Shown here piece by piece: positions 1 to 8,646 of a DNA stretch of 35,764 bases; position 1 is the stretch's first letter; each line of letters opens with the position of its first letter. The DNA is taken from contig PTKE01000014.1 of assembly GCA_002937585.1 (NCBI GenBank), positions 1 to 35,764 of the forward strand. The letters run 5' to 3'. Both the position numbers and the translations under genes were made by a program. The notes beneath the pieces are model-generated. The model searched no databases. It was not told where the DNA came from and worked only from the letters and a program-made list of their open reading frames with translations. The stretch is from Alphaproteobacteria bacterium MarineAlpha9_Bin6 (GTDB taxonomy: Bacteria; Pseudomonadota; Alphaproteobacteria; UBA7887).

Positions 1-833
1 ACTCCTAAAATTATTGTCTTATTACTAAGTTGCTTTAATACATTAAGATCTAAGCTTGGCTGTGCAGCCTCAATGGAAATTTGGTCAACCCCACAATCAT
101 TGAGTTGCGTCAAAAAAGAGTAGGCGGACGGCTTGTCCTTAATCAACGCGGCGTAACCTAAACATAAGTGCACCGCTGTCGTTCCTGAAATACCTTCCAG
201 AGCCCTATTGATTGTGGAAACTCCGTACGCGCGAGCAGGCTCTATCCGAGCTTGTAAAAACGGTTCATCGAGCTGAACCACGTCCGCACCCGCCCTGAAC
301 AAGTCTTTAATTTCACCATGCACCGCATCAGCAAACGCGAACGCCAAAGCCTTCCCGTCTCGGTAATAATCATCCTCCGCCTGTTGCGACATGGTAAATG
401 GTCCAGGCACGGTAATTTTTATTTGATGATCACTCTCTGACCGAAGCAACGTAACATCGCGTACTAAAACTGAGCCGGTACGTTTAATCGGTCCGATTAC
501 CCGAGGAACTTGGTCAGGCTCGCCACGCCGGGAAATCGCAGTTCCTGGATTTTCTAGATCGATACCTTCGAGTGCATTTGCAAAAAGGCTGGAATAGCTT
601 TCACGGCGCATCTCGCCGTCAGAAATGATGTCGATACCCGCACGTTCCATATCTCGGATGGCAAGGCGGGTTGCATCATCACAAGCCGCGACTAGTTGCT
701 CCGGTTCTACCCTCCAAAGTTCCCTCGCCCTAACTCTAGGGGGTGAACGCTTTTTTAAGGCCTCCCGATCAATTAGCCAGTCAGGCTGAGGATAACTTCC
801 AACCACAGTTGTAGGTAACAGTTTTTGGACCAT
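1..833 (-). CDS. MetE-like (cobalamin-independent methionine synthase C-terminal family) methyltransferase, partial
   Basis: The ORF track omits this gene because it runs off the left edge; I translated the minus strand by hand. It opens with ATG at 833, has an in-frame TAG nine bases upstream, and stays open for 277 codons. The N-terminus (TTVVGSYPQP) and a later V-H-L-C motif match the zinc-binding His-x-Cys of the MetE C-terminal barrel; a following S-I-E-A segment matches the conserved Glu after it. This family transfers methyl or alkyl groups to thiols such as homocysteine, or acts on coenzyme M-type thiols. The third zinc ligand lies beyond the window. The protein starts directly at the catalytic barrel, so it is a stand-alone domain rather than full MetE (about 750 residues). 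Substrate unknown. The ribosome binding site is weak. Confidence 0.85.
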   Translation of the reverse strand, partial: MVQKLLPTTVVGSYPQPDWLIDREALKKRSPPRVRARELWRVEPEQLVAACDDATRLAIRDMERAGIDIISDGEMRRESYSSLFANALEGIDLENPGTAISRRGEPDQVPRVIGPIKRTGSVLVRDVTLLRSESDHQIKITVPGPFTMSQQAEDDYYRDGKALAFAFADAVHGEIKDLFRAGADVVQLDEPFLQARIEPARAYGVSTINRALEGISGTTAVHLCLGYAALIKDKPSAYSFLTQLNDCGVDQISIEAAQPSLDLNVLKQLSNKTIILG

Positions 834-917
834 CAAATTGGCCTAACTAAATCGTTGTGGGGGAAAAATTTTACTCTCATAGGTAATTAACGGGTTGATT
901 GTATTGACCATCCCTAA

Positions 918-1157
918 TCTCGGCTCGATGAGCGACAACTAGAAAAAGCAACGCCGGATAAACTATTATACAAAGACGACAACTTATCGCAGTTTAAAGA
1001 GGTGGAGCCTGGCGAATTGTCTCAATCTCAAATCACAGGCATTGTTGCTCCTGAGCGCCTAAACCAAGTGAACCTAAAAAGGATTGCCACAAGCTCTCTT
1101 ATGAAACTAGATCTTGAACCACCAGGAACACCAATTGGACTTATAGGGCCTAATTAA
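918..1157 (+). other. Unassigned open frame without a clear start (possible gene remnant)
   Basis: A 79-codon frame is open between TAA at 915-917 and TAA at 1155-1157. It has no ATG near its beginning; the only internal ATG lies late. The translation looks protein-like, with a charged first half and a Pro/Gly-rich end (PPGTPIGLIGP), but I do not recognise a family. It could be the 3' remnant of a decayed gene, a small gene starting at TTG or GTG, or chance. The remaining parts of the gap, 834-917 and 1158-1354, are A/T-rich; they must hold the promoters of the flanking genes, but I could not pick a convincing -35/-10 pair. Confidence 0.25.
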
Positions 1158-1354
1158 TGCCAAAATAGCAATTATACCGGTTTAAAACTACTTTGTTTGG
1201 AATGAAACTTTAGGGTCCACACTGGATTTTAACTCGGTCATATTGTTTCACCATAATGATCTTGATGGCTAAGCCGTAACCAGCCTAATTCTTGGAGAGT
1301 TATCAAAAGATCCCAATCCAAGTAAAACAAAGACCTCCTAGGAAAGAAAAACCA

Positions 1355-2143
1355 TTGAATAACCTTGGTTCATACACCGATATTTCTGTCGAACTGTCTG
1401 GACACGTGGGATTGGTGGAGATTTGCCGCCCCCCACATAATTTTTTCGATCATAGCCTGATCCAGCAAATTGCCGATTCCTTGGATGCGCTCGACGTCGA
1501 TGTCGAGTGTCGTGCAATAGTTTTGGCGGCTCAAGGAAGATCGTTCTGTGCGGGAGCAAAATTTACCTCTAACGACGAGGGTGAAGCCCGATATGCGATG
1601 ACAAATCCGGGACCACTTTATGTAGAAGCGGTTAGACTTTTCCGAAACAAAAAACCAATTGTCGCGGCAATTCATGGAGCAGCAGTTGGTGGAGGGCTGG
1701 GGCTTTCTCTCATTGCTGATTTTCGTGTTGCCTGTCCCGAAGCGCGATTTGTCGCAAATTTCACTAAACTGGGCTTTCACCCTGGGTTTGGTCTGACACA
1801 CACCCTCCCAGCCCTAATCGGGCAAAGTAATGCCGCTTTGATGTTCTACACCAGCCGACGGATAAAAGGAGAGGACGCACTTAAAATGGGTCTGGTTGAT
1901 AAACTTGTTTCTCAGGACCAAGTGCGCAAGGCTGCGTTGGGCTTAGCCCAAGAAATATCTGAGTGCTCACCGCTTGGCCTGATTGCGACACGTGCCACGG
2001 TTCGGGGCGATCTCGCCGAACAAGTGAAGACCGCCACCGACCGCGAACTTGCTGAACAAATGCGGCTACGACAAACCGAAGATTTTGCTGAAGGCGTAAA
2101 GGCGGTCTCCGAGCGCCGCGCAGCCAACTTTGTCAGCCGATGA
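1355..2143 (+). CDS. Enoyl-CoA hydratase/isomerase family protein
   Basis: This is a crotonase-fold protein, expected to hydrate or isomerise an enoyl-CoA in the cytoplasm. The oxyanion-hole segments are visible as SFCAGAKF and, further on, AAIHGAAVGGGLGLSL. The usual catalytic acidic positions near 'KLGFHPGFGLT' are not canonical (family pattern E-x-x-x-G), so the exact reaction is uncertain. The track starts at TTG 1292, but there is no ATG. I prefer TTG 1355, preceded by GGAAAG at 1341-1346, because the family homology begins soon after it and this gives the usual length of about 262 residues. The stop overlaps the next start (ATGA at 2140), so it is translationally coupled to the acyl-CoA dehydrogenase pair and probably acts on the product of that enzyme. 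Confidence 0.85.
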   Translation: MNNLGSYTDISVELSGHVGLVEICRPPHNFFDHSLIQQIADSLDALDVDVECRAIVLAAQGRSFCAGAKFTSNDEGEARYAMTNPGPLYVEAVRLFRNKKPIVAAIHGAAVGGGLGLSLIADFRVACPEARFVANFTKLGFHPGFGLTHTLPALIGQSNAALMFYTSRRIKGEDALKMGLVDKLVSQDQVRKAALGLAQEISECSPLGLIATRATVRGDLAEQVKTATDRELAEQMRLRQTEDFAEGVKAVSERRAANFVSR

Positions 2144-3201
2144 ACGCTGACCCTATCATTGTTGAGACCACACGGCGGATCTTCCAAGATCTCGGAGATC
2201 CTCAAACCATCAACAACACCGATAACACCAAATGGCGCGTACCACTATGGAACGCACTAGTTGAAGCTGGCCTGACACTAGCCTGGTGCAGTGAGGAAAG
2301 CGGTGGTGCCGGCGCTTCAATGGCCGACGGGTTTGCCATTCAGAGGGTGGTGGGTGAGTTCGCCACACCTATTCCGCTTGCAGAAACATTGCTGGCAGGC
2401 TGGTTGCTGGACCAGGCTAGGATTAAAGCTCCACCCGGACCAATGACGGTGGTACCGGTCAACGATCGCAGTCACATAAACTTAACCGACGCAGGTATCC
2501 TAAATGGGATTGTCGAACGTGTCCCATTTGCACGTGAAACTGAGCACCTGGTGGCACTCAGCAATAGCAGTGACGGCCCAAAAATTGCCATGGTTCAGCG
2601 CGTTGCATGCGGGATCGCACCTGGCCAAAACCTCGCTGGGGAGCCAAGAGACCGAGTCTCGTTTAACGCAGTCAAACCAATACATATGTCCTCCCCTTCG
2701 ACCCCATTTAATCCCATTAGGCTTAAACTAATGGGCGCGGTAATGCGCACAGTGCAAATGACTGGAGCCATTGAAACAATGTTAAATATGTGCATTGCCT
2801 ACACACAGGAACGGGTCGCGTTCGGGCGTCCAATCGCAAAATTTCAAGTAATCCAGCATAACTTGGCAGTGATGGGTGGAGAATTTGCCGCCGCTTTGGC
2901 AGCTACCGGTGCGGCAGAGGGAGCTATCATGCGCGACCCAAGCTTTGGTGACGAAGTGGTCATGAACGTTGCATCAGCAAAAATCCGAGTGGGCGAAGCT
3001 GCTAACGAGGCCAGCGCAATTGCACACCAACTCCACGGCGCAATCGGTTTCACTCAGGAACATATTTTGCACCGGTTTAGCCATCGGCTTTGGTCCTGGA
3101 GAGATGAATACGACAGTGAAGCAAATTGGGCCGTACTGCTTGGCAAAGCTGTGGCAGCTCGTGGTCCAGACGAAATGTGGCCAAACATCACGGCGGCGTG
3201 A
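2140..3201 (+). CDS. Acyl-CoA dehydrogenase-like protein, short subunit type
   Basis: This 353-residue protein has the three-part acyl-CoA dehydrogenase layout: an N-terminal helical domain with WCSEESGGAGAS, a middle sheet domain, and a C-terminal helical domain with RVAFGRPIAKFQ and QLHGAIGFTQE. The end (HRLWSWRDEY) is typical of one subunit of paired acyl-CoA dehydrogenases. The middle domain is short and lacks the usual T-E-P-x-x-G-S-D flavin motif, which its partner has. The ATGA overlap with the enoyl-CoA hydratase gene and a 19-base gap to the next gene indicate one operon. By analogy with actinobacterial steroid side-chain enzymes, I infer a heteromer with the 3221-4372 product. The substrate cannot be read from the sequence. 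Confidence 0.85.
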   Translation: MNADPIIVETTRRIFQDLGDPQTINNTDNTKWRVPLWNALVEAGLTLAWCSEESGGAGASMADGFAIQRVVGEFATPIPLAETLLAGWLLDQARIKAPPGPMTVVPVNDRSHINLTDAGILNGIVERVPFARETEHLVALSNSSDGPKIAMVQRVACGIAPGQNLAGEPRDRVSFNAVKPIHMSSPSTPFNPIRLKLMGAVMRTVQMTGAIETMLNMCIAYTQERVAFGRPIAKFQVIQHNLAVMGGEFAAALAATGAAEGAIMRDPSFGDEVVMNVASAKIRVGEAANEASAIAHQLHGAIGFTQEHILHRFSHRLWSWRDEYDSEANWAVLLGKAVAARGPDEMWPNITAA

Positions 3202-3220
3202 ATAGGGAGAAAGAATCTCA

Positions 3221-4372
3221 ATGACTGGCAAAATAGCTTTCGATCCAGTCCGCCTGCCTGCTGAAGCCGAAGCACTGCGCATAGAAGTGCGCGACTTTCT
3301 CCGAGACGAAATTCAAGCAGGTAACTATAGGCCACATGTGGGTGACGGATTTGACCGAGCGTTCAGCTGTAAAGTAGGAGCCAAGGGCTGGATCGGGATG
3401 ACTTGGCCTAAAAAATATGGAGGCCAGCAACGTAGCCATCTTGAACGTTATGTCGTGACCGAGGAGTTCCTTGTAGCCGGCGCTCCGACAAAGGCACATT
3501 TCACCGCTGACCGACAAAGCGGGCCAGTCTTACTTAAATACGCTTCCGAATCGCTGAAGCGTACAATTTTGCCCAGTATTACCCGAGGGGAATGCAGTTT
3601 TGCAATTGGCATGAGCGAACCCGATTCTGGTTCGGATCTGTTTGCCGCGAAGACAAGAGCAGATAAATGTGACCAAGGCTGGCGTATTAACGGACGCAAA
3701 GTTTGGACCAGCTTTGCGCATCATGCTGACTATATGATCGCATTGTTGCGAACTTCAGATGCAACCAAGGAAAACCGTCGGCACGGACTAACGCAGTTCT
3801 TAGTCGATATGAAGACACCAGGCATAACCGTCAGCCCCATTATCAATTCCGCCGGTCAACACGATTTTAACGAGGTCATCTTTGAAGATGTAATACTTTC
3901 CGAAGATCGGGTGCTTGGCGACGTCGACATGGCTTGGAAGCAGGCCACCGCTGAACTTGCTTTTGAGCGTAGCGGCCCGGAACGTTTCTTGGAAAATATT
4001 TACGTCCTAACTGAGTTGATTCGCGTGCTAGGGCCGCAACCTGACCAACGTGGCACCGAAGGACTTGGCCGATTGGTCGCGCAACTTCACACACTTCGAC
4101 AGATGTCGATATCCGTTGCCGGCATGCTCAGCGCCGGCAAAGAACCATCGCTTGAGGCTGCCGTGGTAAAGGATGTAGGGACGAATTGGGAGCAGCAATT
4201 GCCCAACTGCGCGCGCAATTTAGCATCTTTCGTTAACGACGATGGAAACAATCGGGGTCGTTTTGACGAGCTAATCGAAAACGCAACTATTATGGCACCA
4301 AAATATACAATTCAAGGAGGAACACGCGAGATATTGCGTAGCATCATTGCCCGCGGACTCGGGTTAAGATAG
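3221..4372 (+). CDS. Acyl-CoA dehydrogenase, larger partner subunit
   Basis: A 383-residue FAD-dependent acyl-CoA dehydrogenase. It carries the N-terminal domain with WPKKYGGQ, the flavin/substrate motif MSEPDSGSDL, a sheet domain, and the C-terminal TIQGGTREILRSIIA. The last motif has Gly-Gly where short- and medium-chain enzymes have Tyr-Glu, so the catalytic Glu is not at that position; it may be supplied by the E-R-S-G-P helix (around residue 245) as in other members. AGGGAGA at 3204-3210 precedes ATG 3221. The gene follows the short acyl-CoA dehydrogenase by 19 bases, supporting a two-gene heteromeric enzyme introducing a double bond into an acyl-CoA that the upstream hydratase then uses. 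Confidence 0.9.
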   Translation: MTGKIAFDPVRLPAEAEALRIEVRDFLRDEIQAGNYRPHVGDGFDRAFSCKVGAKGWIGMTWPKKYGGQQRSHLERYVVTEEFLVAGAPTKAHFTADRQSGPVLLKYASESLKRTILPSITRGECSFAIGMSEPDSGSDLFAAKTRADKCDQGWRINGRKVWTSFAHHADYMIALLRTSDATKENRRHGLTQFLVDMKTPGITVSPIINSAGQHDFNEVIFEDVILSEDRVLGDVDMAWKQATAELAFERSGPERFLENIYVLTELIRVLGPQPDQRGTEGLGRLVAQLHTLRQMSISVAGMLSAGKEPSLEAAVVKDVGTNWEQQLPNCARNLASFVNDDGNNRGRFDELIENATIMAPKYTIQGGTREILRSIIARGLGLR

Positions 4373-4461
4373 CTAGGGGAATTCGCACCCACTCAACGAT
4401 TTATGTTAAACTTTTTTTGACAGTCGAATCAAAGTTGAACGTACACAGGAGCAAACTCATC

Positions 4462-5736
4462 ATGGCAAAACTTAGTTGGTCAAGGTCAATGACGACGTTT
4501 GTAGTTGCAGCCTGCACGCTGATCGCATCAGCTGCCTACACCATCCCGCGTGCTGAAGCAGATGATCCGATTAAAATTGGCTTCGGTATGGCATTGACTG
4601 GTGCATTGGCTGGCGCGGGAAAAGCAGCGCTATTATCAATGCAAATTTGGGCTGAAGATGTGAACGCAGCTGGCGGTCTTCTTGGTCGACCGGTCAAGTT
4701 AATCTATTACGATGACCAGACCAACCCGAGTATGGTTCCCGGTATTTATACCAAACTAATTAATATTGACCGGGTTGATTTAGTGGTCTCGGGATATGGT
4801 ACCGCGACGATCGTGCCAGCAATGCCAATCGTCATGAATTATGATCGACTGTTCCTTGCTTTGTTTGCCCTCGCTGCCAACGAGGACTTTCAGTACGAGC
4901 GCTACTTTCAGATACTACCGGCGGGTCCGGGCCCACGAGTTGCCTGGTCGAGAGGTTTTTTTGAAGTTGCAATGCGCCAGGACCCACCACCAAAAACGGT
5001 GGCCCTGGTTGGCGCGGATGCGGAATTTCCACGCAATGCCCTGATTGGCGCACGGCAGAATGCGCAAGAAGCCGGACTCGAAATAGTCTACGACCGGACC
5101 TACCCACCTGCGACAGTTGATTTCACACCCGTGATCCGGGCAATTCAGGCAACCGGCGCGGAGCTTATCTATGTGGCATCCTATCCCCCCGACTCGGTCG
5201 GTATCGTTCGCTCAATTAACGAAATCGGCGTCACTGCCAAGCAGTTTGGCGGAGGAATGGTCGGCCTACAATATGCCTCTATCCTGGGATCACTCGGAGA
5301 ACAGCTAAATGGGATTGTCAATTATGACTTCTGGGTCCCAGAACCAACGCTCCAGTTCACAGGCATTGATGCATTCCTCGCCAAGTATCAACCCCGGGCT
5401 GAGGATGCAGGTGTGGATCCACTAGGCTATTACCTGCCACCCTATGCATATGCCTACCTGCAGATCCTTGGACAGGCAGTGCAGGCAACCGGCAGCTTGG
5501 ATCAGGACACACTTGCAAATCATATTCGGTCCCATGAGTTTGACACTGTAGTTGGCAATGTAGCCTTCGGGCCCGATGGAGAATGGGCGAAAACTCGAAT
5601 CCTGATGGTCCAGTTTCAAGACGTCGAAGGTCGAGATCTTGAACAGTTCACAAAACCTGGAACCCGGGTGGTACTTTACCCGCCGGAATGGGCCTCAGGG
5701 GAAGCACGTTACCCGTACGTCCCCGGCGGCAAATAG
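4462..5736 (+). CDS. Branched-chain amino acid-type ABC transporter substrate-binding protein
   Basis: A periplasmic binding protein of the LivJ/amide-binding class (type I fold). The track's TTG start at 4417 adds 15 residues before the signal peptide; ATG 4462, preceded by AGGAGC, is better. The leader has basic residues, a hydrophobic stretch (VVAACTLIASAA) and a likely cut after AEA, just before DDPIKIGF, the usual first beta strand. The ligand-binding signature region G-M-A-L-T-G-A and the DDQTNPS strand are present, and the length of 424 residues is normal. No LivH, LivM, LivG or LivF gene is in the window, so it is an orphan or works with a distant transporter. Lying just behind the hydratase/acyl-CoA dehydrogenase genes, it may bind the carboxylic or aromatic acid that they oxidise; this is inference. 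Confidence 0.9.
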   Translation: MAKLSWSRSMTTFVVAACTLIASAAYTIPRAEADDPIKIGFGMALTGALAGAGKAALLSMQIWAEDVNAAGGLLGRPVKLIYYDDQTNPSMVPGIYTKLINIDRVDLVVSGYGTATIVPAMPIVMNYDRLFLALFALAANEDFQYERYFQILPAGPGPRVAWSRGFFEVAMRQDPPPKTVALVGADAEFPRNALIGARQNAQEAGLEIVYDRTYPPATVDFTPVIRAIQATGAELIYVASYPPDSVGIVRSINEIGVTAKQFGGGMVGLQYASILGSLGEQLNGIVNYDFWVPEPTLQFTGIDAFLAKYQPRAEDAGVDPLGYYLPPYAYAYLQILGQAVQATGSLDQDTLANHIRSHEFDTVVGNVAFGPDGEWAKTRILMVQFQDVEGRDLEQFTKPGTRVVLYPPEWASGEARYPYVPGGK

Positions 5737-5798
5737 GGCTGGCTAATTTTGCAACGAATTTTGTCCCGTCGATAGTCCATTTTAAGGAAGCAGAAGCC

Positions 5799-6110
5799 AT
5801 GATTACTGCCATTGTCCAGTTTGACCTGCCAGCCGATGTAGATCGCCAAAAAGCGTCTGAGATTTTTCAAAGGATTGCGCCGCTCTATCGGGAGATGGAG
5901 GGCTTAATCCACAAATATTTTTGCTTCAGTGATGAGGGCAAGGGTGCAGGCATATATCTCTGGAAATCTCGTGAGGCAGCCGAAAAGGTCTATGCGGGTG
6001 TCTGGCGCGAGCGTATCAAAGAGCTTTACGGAGTTGAGCCTGAAATCCAATATTACGAGCCTCTGTTGGTAGTCGATAACGCTGCCGGACAGATTCGTAG
6101 CGCCGCCTAA
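5799..6110 (+). CDS. YdhR-like putative mono-oxygenase (ferredoxin-like fold)
   Basis: The track extends the frame back to 5688, inside the preceding gene. ATG 5799, preceded by AAGGAAG at about 5784, gives a 103-residue protein starting MITAIVQFDLP. Small size, an opening beta strand, the 'F...GL..KYF' core and the 'GIYLWKSREAAEKVY' segment match the YdhR family of dimeric alpha/beta barrel proteins. These are often called mono-oxygenases, but the chemistry is unproven in most cases. It follows the solute-binding protein gene by 62 bases on the same strand and may be the last gene of the operon. The family match is from memory of its pattern, so moderate confidence. Confidence 0.75.
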   Translation: MITAIVQFDLPADVDRQKASEIFQRIAPLYREMEGLIHKYFCFSDEGKGAGIYLWKSREAAEKVYAGVWRERIKELYGVEPEIQYYEPLLVVDNAAGQIRSAA

Positions 6111-6348
6111 TCAGCCGTTTCCTGATCCACCCTACTACGGTGCCGGCAATATAGAGCATGATGTCTAAAGCAAAGCAACTTGAGCGGTGACGCTATTAAC
6201 AAGTTTCGAATTGTTCAAATATACCGCGCTGTTTTCAGATTTAAACTAAAGGCATGCCACTGTGCAGCTGCCGACTTAAAATGTGTGATCAACGCGTAGC
6301 TCGACTCGATTGATTCCAAAGTCGATATTCCAACTTTCTCAACGTCGA

Positions 6349-7113
6349 TCAGGCCTGCACCGAATACCCGCCATCAATCGTGATTGTCGATCCCGTAACA
6401 AAATCTGACGCCGCAGTCGCCAGAAAAACAGCGATCCCCGCGTGATCATCCGGAGTTCCCCAACGCCCGGCGGGAGTGCGCGCAACTACGCGCTCGTGAA
6501 GCCCCTCGATTTCTCCACGTGCTCGCCGGGTAAGCTCAGTATCTATCCAACCTGGAAGAACGGCGTTTACTTGGATGTTGTCTTTTGCCCAAGCAGTTGC
6601 CAATGCTTTTGTTAACTGCACTATACCCCCTTTGCTTGCCGCATACGCCGCAGTAAAAGAGGCGCCAAAAATCGACATCATGGATCCGATATTGATGATC
6701 TTGCCCCCACCCGCCTCTACCATCAATGGGTAAGCAAGTTGGCAACACAACATTGCACTTGTGAGATTCGTATCTATAACGGTACGCCATTCATCGATCG
6801 TGTAGTCCTGTGGCTGCCTTCGAATGTTTGTCCCCGCATTGTTAACAAGCACGTCGAGCCGCCCAAAACGCTGCATCACTTCCTCAACCATCGTCCGACA
6901 CGAACTAGAATCCGTCACATCGACACGGACCGATACTGCCTCAACGCTTAAAGCTCCCAGTTCCTCGACTGCGGCCGCGCTTTTTTCTTCATTGCGCGCG
7001 GCAACCACTACAGCAGCACCTGCTTGCCCCAATCCCCGTGCCATGCCCAGGCCTATGCCACCATTGCCACCTGTAACGACCGCGACACGACCCTTTAGAT
7101 CAAACAAATTCAT
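6349..7113 (-). CDS. SDR-family oxidoreductase (gluconate 5-dehydrogenase/KduD-like)
   Basis: A classical short-chain dehydrogenase of 254 residues. Cofactor motif TGGNGGIG, the NNAG strand motif, Ser in the S-M-M-S segment and the Y-A-A-S-K catalytic pair are all present, and the C-terminus T-I-D-G-G-Y-S is typical of the sugar-acid and 2-deoxygluconate dehydrogenase branch. The track starts 13 residues earlier; ATG 7113 is preceded by GGAGG at about 7 bases, which decides the start. It is expected to oxidise a secondary alcohol with NAD(P) in the cytoplasm. It stands alone on the minus strand, pointing away from the monooxygenase pseudogene. The substrate cannot be determined from sequence. 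Confidence 0.88.
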   Translation of the reverse strand: MNLFDLKGRVAVVTGGNGGIGLGMARGLGQAGAAVVVAARNEEKSAAAVEELGALSVEAVSVRVDVTDSSSCRTMVEEVMQRFGRLDVLVNNAGTNIRRQPQDYTIDEWRTVIDTNLTSAMLCCQLAYPLMVEAGGGKIINIGSMMSIFGASFTAAYAASKGGIVQLTKALATAWAKDNIQVNAVLPGWIDTELTRRARGEIEGLHERVVARTPAGRWGTPDDHAGIAVFLATAASDFVTGSTITIDGGYSVQA

Positions 7114-7467
7114 AAGGTGCCCTCCATAGACCAAGAGGTAGAAAACCTTCATTGCGATACATTTGTGCAGACCCCTTGAGTTCCACCCGAAGCATAGGCG
7201 GTCAGGTAAACCCGGCCTCCTGCCGATACCGTTGGATGATGAATAATCGCAACAATAATAGAGTTATCGAGTCCTGGTCCGTTAACCTTATGTTCCAACA
7301 TGTTCTATACCCGCACTTATATTGCCCTCAGCCACGGCATCCTCCAATTCGTTAGCCGAGTTACATGCCGAAAAGAGCGGATGTTGCGCTCTAGCCTTTT
7401 TATGGCATGTTTAGGGCCGTATTTCCCGTGATGGCGGGCGAATGAACAGAAACAGGGAGACTGTAAA
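7114..7467. other. Intergenic region between divergent SDR and broken monooxygenase genes
   Basis: These 354 bases hold no convincing gene; the track's 67-residue frame at 7152-7355 has no ribosome binding site or recognisable sequence. It must contain the promoters of both flanking genes. The one clear structure is the nested inverted repeat at 7363-7410, listed separately. Another short direct repeat, ATGTTC within ATGTTCCAACATGTTC near 7291-7306, is weak. Confidence 0.5.
7363..7410 (+). promoter_or_regulatory. Nested double inverted repeat upstream of the monooxygenase gene
   Basis: An outer 7-base arm ACATGCC (7363-7369) pairs perfectly with GGCATGT (7404-7410). Inside it AGAGCG (7374-7379) pairs with CGCTCT (7387-7392) over a 7-base loop, followed by AGCCTTTTTAT. 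As RNA the inner hairpin plus T-run resembles an intrinsic terminator, and the outer arms would compete by sequestering that tail. As DNA it could be a binding site. It ends 57 bases before the start codon. Confidence 0.4.
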
Positions 7468-8568
7468 ATGCATGTAGGTGTGGGAACCATTTTTCAGAAT
7501 CCTGGAAAAACGCGGACGGATCAGGAAGTTTATGAAAAAGACCTGCGCTTGGACGATCTGTAGAACCTTTAGGTTTCGATTCAATTTGGACAGTCGAACA
7601 TCATTTTACTGATTACACCATGTGTCCCGATCCCCTCCAATTCTTAACCTGGATGGCTGCTCACACGAAACATATTCAACTAGGCTCCATGGTTGTAGTT
7701 CTACCCTGGCACGATCCAATGCATCTTGCTGAACAGGTATATATGCTCGACAACATGTCCGGTGGTCGACTGATTCTCGGCATGGGGCGCGGTGCCGGAC
7801 GGATCGAATTCGATGGATTTGGTGTGCCGATGAACGGAATCTGTGAGGGCTTCGTCGAATCGGCAGAAATGCTACTCAAAGGCCTAGAACAAGGTTACTG
7901 CGAATATAATGGGAAATTCGTTAGGCACCACCCGCAAGGCGAACATTGGGTCGGGGCTCCCCTTCAACTCTTTCAAGGGTCGCACCTATGCAGCCGCCGT
8001 GTCCACAGAATCATCAAAAATCATGGCTGAGTTAGGCGTAGGCCTACTAATTATTCCACATATACCTTGGAAGGAAGTCGATCGCGAACTCCCCAATTAC
8101 CGTGAAATCTACCGGGAAGTTAACTGCACAAATGCACCTGCACCAATTCTAGCCGGATGGACCTTTTGTGACGAGGACGGTGAACGCGCCCGTGAGATGG
8201 CAAAACAATATATTGGTAGATATTTTCACACCGTGCTGGAGCACTATGAATTTGCAAAGAAGCCCCTGAATGACAACAAAGGCTACGAATATTTTGGAAA
8301 CATCGCCGAAAAAATAGCCCAGTACAGTGAAGATGCTTTCATCGAGTTCTTTATGAAGCTGCAGATATTCGGAACCCCAGACGAATGTTATAACAGGATC
8401 ATCAAGTTCGGAGACCGCACTGACGCTGAGAGGTTCGTTGGAGTGTTTTCTTATTCAGGAATGCCATGGGAAGAATCGGAGCGGAACATGCGCTCGTTTT
8501 CTAAAAAAGTTCGCCCTCGCCTACAGACGGCCGAACAGAGAAAGGGGAAAGAGCGTGCGGTCGCCTAA
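7468..8568 (+). pseudogene. Luciferase-like monooxygenase (bacterial LLM, FMN/F420 type) broken by two compensating frameshifts
   Basis: Three overlapping frames join into one luciferase-like monooxygenase of about 366 residues. Frame one starts at ATG 7468 behind AGGGAGA and runs to TAG 7561 (ending RLDDL). Restoring one G in CTGTAGAACC would continue it as L-D-D-L-V-E-P-L-G-F-D-S, matching the family; the second frame carries WTVEHHF, the SGGRLILGMGRG motif and the YNGKFV segment. Near 7935-7945 an extra base, probably in CAAGGCGAAC, shifts into the third frame, which carries FKGRTYAAAVS, the family's C-terminal half, and TAA at 8568. Loss of one base and gain of one keep the total in frame. 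The gene could be newly dead or the indels could be assembly errors; every motif outside the breaks looks intact. Family members use reduced flavin and oxygen on small organic substrates. Confidence 0.82.
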
Positions 8569-8646
8569 CTAACATTGATTGGTAAGTTCTCATAAACCCC
8601 CCAACACAGAAACGCATGGAGCATTTGCTGCCACACGGAATTCCTG

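Noticed and set aside
1370-1801. 143-residue minus-strand ORF
   Set aside because: A shadow of the enoyl-CoA hydratase gene, whose motifs are clear on the other strand.
4417-4461. TTG start for the solute-binding protein
   Set aside because: It would place 15 polar residues before the signal peptide; ATG 4462 has a good ribosome binding site.
7152-7355. 67-residue plus-strand ORF
   Set aside because: No ribosome binding site, no recognisable sequence; it lies in a promoter region.
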